Below, one piece after another: positions 12,447 to 17,253 of a stretch of DNA of 17,253 nucleotides. The position numbers and the translations under genes are program-made. The DNA lies in contig JAHENN010000310.1 in NCBI GenBank assembly GCA_018609665.1, positions 1 to 17,253 of the forward strand, in the 5' to 3' direction. The DNA is from Haloarculaceae archaeon. Lineage in GTDB: Archaea; Halobacteriota; Halobacteria; Halobacteriales; Haloarculaceae. Under the pieces are notes generated by a model, which was given only the letters and a program-made list of their open reading frames with translations, was not told the origin of the DNA and did no database searches. How positions within the stretch are numbered: position 1 is the stretch's first letter; every line of letters starts with the position of its first letter.

Positions 12447-13394
12447 ATGACCGACCGCGAGTCCGGGCTGGACCCGCAGGCCGAGACGCTGCTGGAGGAA
12501 CTGGAGTCGGGCATCGCTCCGCCGTCGTCGTCGCTGTCGGTCGAGACGGGCCGGGCGCTCCTCGACGACCTCTTCGCCGTCGAGGCGCCGGAGCCGGTCG
12601 GCGAGGTCGTCGACCTGGGCATCCAGGGGCCGAACGGGGCGGTTCCGCTCCGGATCTACGTCCCCGAGGGCGAGGGCCCGTTCCCGGTCTTCGTCTTCCT
12701 CCACGGCGGCGGCTGGGTCCGGGGGTCGCTGGACGCCTACGACGGGCCGTGTCGGCTGCTGGCGGCCGAGGGCGACTGCGTCGTGGTCTCGGTCGACTAC
12801 CGCCGGGCGCCGGAACACCCCTTCCCGGCGGGGTTCGAGGACTGCTACCGGGCGATCGAGTGGGCGGCGACCCACGCCGCCGACCTCCGGGGGGACCCGG
12901 ACCGGGTGGCCGTCGGCGGCGACAGCGCCGGCGGCAACCTCGCGGCGGCGGCGGCGCTGGCCGCCCGCGACCGCGGCGGGCCCGACCTCGACCGCCAGGT
13001 GCTCGTCTACCCGTCGGTCAACCCGCCGTCGGTCCGGTGGTTCGACTCCTACGACGACTACGGGACGGGCTACTTCCTGGAGATGGACAGCGTCGAGTGG
13101 TACCTCGAGCAGTACCTCCAGCGGCCGGCGGACACGGGCAACGCCTACGCCTTCCCGCTGCGGGCCCGCAGCCTCGCGGACCTGCCGACGGCGACGGTGC
13201 TGACGGCCGGCTTCGACCCGCTGGCCGACGAGGGCGCCGCCTACGCCGACCGCCTCGAGGCCGACGGCGTCGACGTCGAACACCTGCGGTACGACGCCCA
13301 GATTCACGGCTTCTGCAGTCTCTACGAGCAGATCGACGCCGGCCGGGCCGCCCTCGAGGCGCTCGCCGGCCGCGTCGGCGGCGACCGCGGTTGA
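12447..13394 (+). CDS. HSL-family alpha/beta hydrolase (esterase)
   Basis: A 315-aa cytoplasmic esterase of the hormone-sensitive-lipase (family IV) type, which cleaves esters of short to medium acyl chains. It has the oxyanion-hole motif HGGGW (86-90), the nucleophile elbow GGDSAGGN (157-164, Ser160), the acid in TAGFDPLADEG (Asp257) and the base in QIHGFCS (His287). VDYRRAPEHPFPAGFEDCYR (116-135) is also diagnostic. All catalytic residues are intact and the length is normal. Start choice: ATG 12447 is preceded by a Shine-Dalgarno-like GGGAGG at 12436-12441 with 5-nt spacing. An in-frame TTG at 12402 would add 15 residues but begins outside the usual family N-terminus. The natural substrate is unknown. 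It ends 46 nt before the ABC importer operon, whose own promoter lies in that gap. Confidence 0.92.
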   Translation: MTDRESGLDPQAETLLEELESGIAPPSSSLSVETGRALLDDLFAVEAPEPVGEVVDLGIQGPNGAVPLRIYVPEGEGPFPVFVFLHGGGWVRGSLDAYDGPCRLLAAEGDCVVVSVDYRRAPEHPFPAGFEDCYRAIEWAATHAADLRGDPDRVAVGGDSAGGNLAAAAALAARDRGGPDLDRQVLVYPSVNPPSVRWFDSYDDYGTGYFLEMDSVEWYLEQYLQRPADTGNAYAFPLRARSLADLPTATVLTAGFDPLADEGAAYADRLEADGVDVEHLRYDAQIHGFCSLYEQIDAGRAALEALAGRVGGDRG

Positions 13395-13410
13395 CATGTG
13401 AACCTCCCCC

Positions 13411-13418
13411 CTTTTTGA
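13411..13418 (+). promoter_or_regulatory. TATA-like box of the ABC importer operon (possibly also the esterase terminator)
   Basis: CTTTTTGA lies 23-30 nt upstream of the ATG at 13441. The five-T run 18 nt after the esterase stop could also terminate the esterase message; both roles are compatible in archaea. Confidence 0.5.
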
Positions 13419-13440
13419 CGGTCTGTGAGAACGTTTCACT

Positions 13441-14847
13441 ATGGTAGGCGACCAGACACGGCGACAGTGGATCAAGGCCGCGGCAGCGGGAACGGTCGGG
13501 CTCGGAGTGGCCGGCTGCACCGGAAACGGCGACGGCGACGGCAACGGCGACGACACCGGCACCGGCACCGCCACCGGGACCGGCGACGGCGCCGGCGGGG
13601 CGGCCGCCGAGGGGACCGTCAGGATCGGCGTCATGCAGCCGCTGACGGGCGGCGTGCAGTACTACGGCCAGCAGTCGCTGTGGGGCTTCCTCTCGGGGCT
13701 GGCCTACAAGCACGACCAGGAGCCGCCGGACGTCTCGACGGCCGGCACCGAGACGATCGAGGCCGGCGACGTGACCTACGAGCTGGTCGTCGAGAACTCG
13801 GAGTTCAGCGCCGACACGGCCCAGACCGTCGCCCAGGACCTCGTGCTGGACCAGGAGGTCGACATGCTGTTCGGCGTCGCCTCCTCGGACGCCGCCAGGC
13901 GGGTCATCGAGACGGTCGTCCTCGAGGCGAACGTCCCGTACGTCGCCGGTCCGGCGGCGTCGGCCGGCATCACGTCCGACGCCGACCTCTGCAACGAACT
14001 CGTCTTCCGGGCCAGCGAGAACACCGCGATGGACGCCCGGTCGGGCGGCCGCTACGTCGCCCGGGAGACGGACGTCGAGCGGGTGTTCATCATGGCCGCC
14101 GACTACTCCTTCGGGCGCGCGGTGGCGGAGAACTACCGGGCCGTCCTCGAGAGCGAGGGCATCGAGATCGTCGGCGAGCGGTTCGTCCCCCGGCAGACGG
14201 AGGCCGGCGAGTTCGAGGGGCTGTACAGCAACGCCGTCGAGGCGAACGCCGACGCGGTCATCGGCGGCTTCACCGTCCAGACGCTGCCGGCGTTCCTGCA
14301 GACCGGCCTCGCCGGCGACTACGGCCTCCGGATGTTCGGCGGCTTCGCGACGGAGATCTCCACGGCGGCCGTCGGCGGCGTCGCACAGAACGTCCTCGGC
14401 GAGGACTTCACCGCCCAGGACATCCGCGACGCCAAGCTCGGGCCCTTCACGACGCGGTACCACTGGAACCAGTACGACAACGAGATCAACGACGCCTTCG
14501 TCGACTCCTACACCTCGACGTACGGCAAGGTGCCGGACCTGTTCACGTCGGGAACGTTCGCGGCGGCCTCCTCGATCGTCCAGGCCGTCGAGGCCGGCGG
14601 CTCCACGGACGGCGCCGACATCGCCGCCGAGATGCGCGGCATGACGGTCGCCGAGACGCCGAAGGGCACCGACGCCTACGCCTACCAGGAGTACAACAAC
14701 CAGGCCCGCTCGGAGATGACGGTCGCCTATCCGGTGCCGAACGACGAGGCGAACTGGGAGGCGCCGATCAAGCCGGGCGAGCCGCTGGCGCGAATCTCCG
14801 CCGACCGGACGACCCTCTCCGACGACGAGACGGACTGTTCGCTGTAA
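13441..14847 (+). CDS. ABC importer substrate-binding lipoprotein (branched-chain amino acid type)
   Basis: A 468-aa extracellular binding protein of the LivK/HAAT class (Peripla_BP_6 fold), which captures the substrate for the transporter encoded downstream. The N-terminus TRRQWIKAAAAG (6-17) is a Tat motif with hydrophobic core, ending in the lipobox GVAGC (Cys26), so it is exported folded and anchored by a lipid. Residues 27-58 are a Gly/Asp/Thr low-complexity linker typical of haloarchaeal lipoproteins. The mature domain begins with GTVRIGVMQPLTGGVQYYGQ (58-77), the classic family opening. DLVLDQEVDMLFGVASSDAA and AADYSFGRAVAENY are further hallmarks. Substrate could be branched-chain amino acids, amides, urea-like or aromatic compounds; the sequence does not decide. 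The stop overlaps the next start by one base (TAATG). Confidence 0.92.
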   Translation: MVGDQTRRQWIKAAAAGTVGLGVAGCTGNGDGDGNGDDTGTGTATGTGDGAGGAAAEGTVRIGVMQPLTGGVQYYGQQSLWGFLSGLAYKHDQEPPDVSTAGTETIEAGDVTYELVVENSEFSADTAQTVAQDLVLDQEVDMLFGVASSDAARRVIETVVLEANVPYVAGPAASAGITSDADLCNELVFRASENTAMDARSGGRYVARETDVERVFIMAADYSFGRAVAENYRAVLESEGIEIVGERFVPRQTEAGEFEGLYSNAVEANADAVIGGFTVQTLPAFLQTGLAGDYGLRMFGGFATEISTAAVGGVAQNVLGEDFTAQDIRDAKLGPFTTRYHWNQYDNEINDAFVDSYTSTYGKVPDLFTSGTFAAASSIVQAVEAGGSTDGADIAAEMRGMTVAETPKGTDAYAYQEYNNQARSEMTVAYPVPNDEANWEAPIKPGEPLARISADRTTLSDDETDCSL

Positions 14848-15623
14848 TGGTGCTGCGCACGAGCGGGCTCACCAAGCGCTTCGGCGGCGTCAGCGCGGTC
14901 GACGGCGTCGACTTCGAGCTGGGCGAGGAGTGCTGTTCGCTCATCGGCCCCAACGGCGCCGGCAAGACGACGTTCTTCAACCTGCTGACGGGCGTGCTGT
15001 CGCCGACGGCCGGCAGCGTCGAGTACCGCGGCGACGGCGGCTACGTCGACATCACCGACCGCGCCCCCCACGAGACGGCGCTGGCGGGCATCCACCGCTC
15101 CTACCAGATCACCAACGTCTTCGCGGCGTCGACGGTGCTGGAGAACGTCCGGATCGCCGCCCAGGCCCACGGCGACGACTCCTGGCGGGCCTGGCGCAAC
15201 GTCGACGCCTTCCCGGAGTACGAGCGGGAGGCCCGGCGGATCCTCGACCGCGTGGGGCTGGCCGGCGACGCCGACGCCGTCGCCGAGACGCTCAGCCACG
15301 GCGAGAAGCGCAACCTCGAGGTCGCCGTCGCGCTGGCCGGCGACCCGGACGTGCTGCTGCTCGACGAGCCGACGGCCGGCGTCTCCAGCGACGGCATCGG
15401 CGAGCTGACCGACCTCATCGACGACATCGCCGACGACCACGCGGTCCTGCTCGTCGAACACAACATGGAGGTCGTGATGGAGGTCAGCGACCGCATCGCC
15501 GTTCTCAACCAGGGGTCGCTCATCGCCGACGACGACCCCGAGGCGGTCCGCAACAGCCGGCGCGTCCAGGACGCCTACCTCGGCGGCTACGAGCGCGAGG
15601 CGGGCGGAGGTGAGCCCGCGTGA
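14847..15623 (+). CDS. livG: ABC transporter ATP-binding protein, LivG type
   Basis: A 258-aa nucleotide-binding subunit that powers import by ATP hydrolysis at the inner face of the membrane. It has Walker A GPNGAGKTT (34-42), the Q-loop in SYQITNVF (Gln87), the signature LSHGEKRNLEV (149-159), Walker B VLLLDEP (169-175) and the H-loop VEHN (His205). The LSHGE signature and the LTKRFGGVSAVDGVDF opening are typical of LivG. After Walker B the usual LNP element is replaced by VSSDG. The ATG overlaps the stop of the binding-protein gene by one base and the end overlaps the next start, so this is a translationally coupled operon. Confidence 0.93.
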   Translation: MVLRTSGLTKRFGGVSAVDGVDFELGEECCSLIGPNGAGKTTFFNLLTGVLSPTAGSVEYRGDGGYVDITDRAPHETALAGIHRSYQITNVFAASTVLENVRIAAQAHGDDSWRAWRNVDAFPEYEREARRILDRVGLAGDADAVAETLSHGEKRNLEVAVALAGDPDVLLLDEPTAGVSSDGIGELTDLIDDIADDHAVLLVEHNMEVVMEVSDRIAVLNQGSLIADDDPEAVRNSRRVQDAYLGGYEREAGGGEPA

Positions 15624-16318
15624 GCCTGCTCGAGGTCGACGACGTCCACAGCTACTACGGCGAGAGCCACGTCCTGCGGGGCGTCTCGCTGTCGGTCGAC
15701 CGCGGGGAGACCGTCGCGCTCATCGGGCGCAACGGCGTCGGCAAGACGACGACGCTGCGGTCGGTGCTCCAGCTGACGCCGCCGCGGCGCGGGACGGTCA
15801 CCTACGACGGCACGGACGTCACCGGCCGGCCGACCCACGAGGTCGCGCGGATGGGCGTCGGCTGGGTGCCCGAGGAGCGGCGGATGTTCTCGCACCTGAC
15901 GGTCGACGAGAACGTCCGCATCGCGACGCCGCCGGACGGCGACGTCGGGGCCGCCTTCGAGACGGCCTACGACGCATTCCCCGAACTGGAGGACCACCGC
16001 GACCGCGAGGCGGGGGACCTCTCGGGCGGCCAACAGCAGATGGTCGCCATCGCGCGGGGGCTGGTCGGGCAGAACGAGACGCTGCTGGTCGACGAACCGA
16101 GCGAGGGGCTGGCGCCGCAGATCGTCGAGGCCGTCGCCGACGCGCTGTCGGCGGTCGCCGCCGAGACGACGGTGCTGCTCGTCGAGCAGAACTTCCCGCT
16201 GGCGATGGACCTCGCCGACCGGTTCTACCTGCTCGACCACGGAACGGTCGTCGAGTCCGGCTCGACCGAGGACGTCACCCGCGAGGACGAGACGATACGG
16301 AGGTATCTGTCGGCGTGA
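15620..16318 (+). CDS. livF: ABC transporter ATP-binding protein, LivF type
   Basis: A 232-aa second nucleotide-binding subunit, partner of LivG. It opens LLEVDDVHSYYGESHVLRGV. It has Walker A GRNGVGKTT (36-44), GWVPEERRMFSHLTVDEN (81-98, a LivF hallmark), signature LSGGQQQ (134-140), Walker B TLLVDEP (154-160) followed by the family's SEGLAP, and Gln190 in VEQN at the H-loop position, as is normal for LivF. The GTG start at 15620 overlaps the LivG stop by four bases (GTGA). The length is as expected for the family. Confidence 0.94.
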   Translation: MSLLEVDDVHSYYGESHVLRGVSLSVDRGETVALIGRNGVGKTTTLRSVLQLTPPRRGTVTYDGTDVTGRPTHEVARMGVGWVPEERRMFSHLTVDENVRIATPPDGDVGAAFETAYDAFPELEDHRDREAGDLSGGQQQMVAIARGLVGQNETLLVDEPSEGLAPQIVEAVADALSAVAAETTVLLVEQNFPLAMDLADRFYLLDHGTVVESGSTEDVTREDETIRRYLSA

Positions 16319-17253
16319 CCGCCGCCGTCGCGGCCGAGGCCGTGCCGCTGTTCGCGCCCGTCGACGTCGGCATCCGGGCCGTCTCGAAGGCCGCCCTCTA
16401 CGTCGTCATCGCCAGCGGCCTCAGCCTCATCTTCGGGCTGATGGGCGTGCTGAACTTCGCCCACGGCTCGCTGACGATGCTCGGCGCCTACCTCGGCGGT
16501 GCGGTCATGGTCGCGACGGTGTCGGCCGGGACCGGCGGGGCCGCGCGGTTCGCCCTGTTCTTCCTGGCGGCGGCGGCCGTCTTCGGGCTGTTGACCGCCT
16601 TCGGCGCCGCCGTCGAGGTGGCGCTCATCCGGCCCATCTACGACCGGGAGCCGCTGTTCCAGATCCTGCTCACCTTCGGGCTGGTGCTGGTGCTCGACGA
16701 GGCGGCCCGCATCGTCGTCGAGCTGGGCGGCCTCCAGCCGCAGACCACCTGGCAGGACGCCCTCGGGACCGCCCCGGGGTTCCTCGAGGCCCGCTACGAC
16801 CTGCTCGGCGTCAGCACTCAGTGGGCGCTCTACGCCTTCGAGGCGCTCGTGGGGCTGGCCGTCGTCGTCGCCATCCTGCTGTTCCTCACCGAGACCCGGT
16901 ACGGCCTCTACATCCGCGCCGGCAGCGAGGACGCCGAGATGGCCCAGGCGCTCGGGGTCGACATCCGGCGGGCCTTCACCGTCGTCTTCGGCGTCGGCGC
17001 CGGGCTGGCCGGGCTGGCCGGCGTCCTGCTGATGTGGGACCCCCGGTTCGGCGCCAGCGTCCCGCTGAGCGTCGAGACGCTGCTCGTCGCGTTCATCGTC
17101 GTCATCGTCGGCGGGCTCGGCTCGTTCAAGGGCACCGTCGTCGCCGGCGTCCTCGTCGGCTTCGTCGACGCGCTGATGTCGTGGCTGTTCATCAACGTCG
17201 TCGACTTCCCCGGCCTGCCGGAGCTGGTGCTGTTCGCCGTGCTCGTGACGGTG
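16315..17253 (+). CDS. livH: ABC transporter permease, LivH type (truncated by window end)
   Basis: The GTG at 16315 overlaps the LivF stop by four bases and opens a hydrophobic protein; 313 codons are present and the frame is still open at the edge. Diagnostic LivH segments are SLIFGLMGVLNFAHGSLTML and GAY near residue 40-60, LIRPIYDREPLFQILLTFGL, then TRYGLYIRAGSEDAEMAQAL with GVD (the cytoplasmic EAA-like loop that docks the ATPases), FGVGAGLAGLAGVL, and VVIVGGLGSFKGTVVAGVLV. About eight or more membrane helices are expected, forming half of the transport channel. The partner permease LivM would be expected just beyond the window. The substrate is as open as for the binding protein. Confidence 0.92.
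   Translation, partial: MTAAVAAEAVPLFAPVDVGIRAVSKAALYVVIASGLSLIFGLMGVLNFAHGSLTMLGAYLGGAVMVATVSAGTGGAARFALFFLAAAAVFGLLTAFGAAVEVALIRPIYDREPLFQILLTFGLVLVLDEAARIVVELGGLQPQTTWQDALGTAPGFLEARYDLLGVSTQWALYAFEALVGLAVVVAILLFLTETRYGLYIRAGSEDAEMAQALGVDIRRAFTVVFGVGAGLAGLAGVLLMWDPRFGASVPLSVETLLVAFIVVIVGGLGSFKGTVVAGVLVGFVDALMSWLFINVVDFPGLPELVLFAVLVTV

Noticed and set aside
13519..13614. Simple repeat of GGCGAC/ACCGGC units
   Set aside because: It encodes the Gly/Asp/Thr linker after the lipobox of the binding protein, a common feature of haloarchaeal lipoproteins, and stays in frame.
16908..17195. A 95-codon minus-strand frame, rich in Ser/Thr/Pro
   Set aside because: It is antisense to the LivH permease, whose membrane segments and docking loop are unmistakable.

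Overview
The window is very GC-rich chromosomal DNA from a halophilic archaeon (class Halobacteria). The signs are strongly acidic Asp/Glu-rich proteins, Tat signal peptides on exported proteins, a Tat lipoprotein with a low-complexity acidic linker, a Bat-type HTH regulator, a CCA-less tRNA, and AT-rich TATA-like boxes 22-31 nt upstream of most start codons, which points to leaderless transcripts. The species cannot be fixed from the sequence. No prophage, IS element, CRISPR array or classical defence island is visible.

Layout. (1) 1-3990: a truncated MFS transporter (minus) faces a probable two-gene signalling operon (plus). That operon encodes a double-domain KaiC-like ATPase and, 13 nt later, a histidine kinase with a receiver-like N-terminus, a canonical flavin-type LOV domain and a second PAS domain. 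A small zinc-ribbon protein follows. An 8-bp inverted repeat encloses the TATA box of the KaiC gene. (2) 3991-5318: tRNA-Lys(UUU) (minus), with several partial copies of its own 3' end scattered downstream in both orientations; a conserved DNA-binding-like protein (minus); and two tiny overlapping genes of 28 and 40 codons (minus). (3) 5524-7693: a Cys-motif 116-aa protein and a siroheme/[4Fe-4S] nitrite/sulfite reductase. (4) 7793-9781: a GFO/IDH/MocA-type oxidoreductase fused to an aldo/keto reductase. (5) 9965-13394: a Tat-exported lipase-like hydrolase (minus), divergent from a Bat-type HTH regulator, then an HSL-family esterase. (6) 13441-17253: an ABC importer operon of the branched-chain amino acid (Liv/HAAT) class, in the order binding protein - LivG - LivF - LivH, with overlapping start and stop codons; the permease runs off the window.

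How the genes may work together. The most interesting unit is the KaiC-like ATPase plus LOV histidine kinase. It pairs a clock-type ATPase with a blue-light receptor kinase whose degenerate receiver domain recalls cyanobacterial CikA/KaiA pseudo-receivers. The functional link is inference. The rest is metabolic: assimilatory N or S reduction, NAD(P)-dependent carbonyl chemistry, ester hydrolysis and amino-acid or amide import. No gap without a gene exceeds 300 bases; the longest are 3991-4280 (tRNA-tail repeats) and 11282-11551 (a divergent promoter region with GC-rich palindromes).
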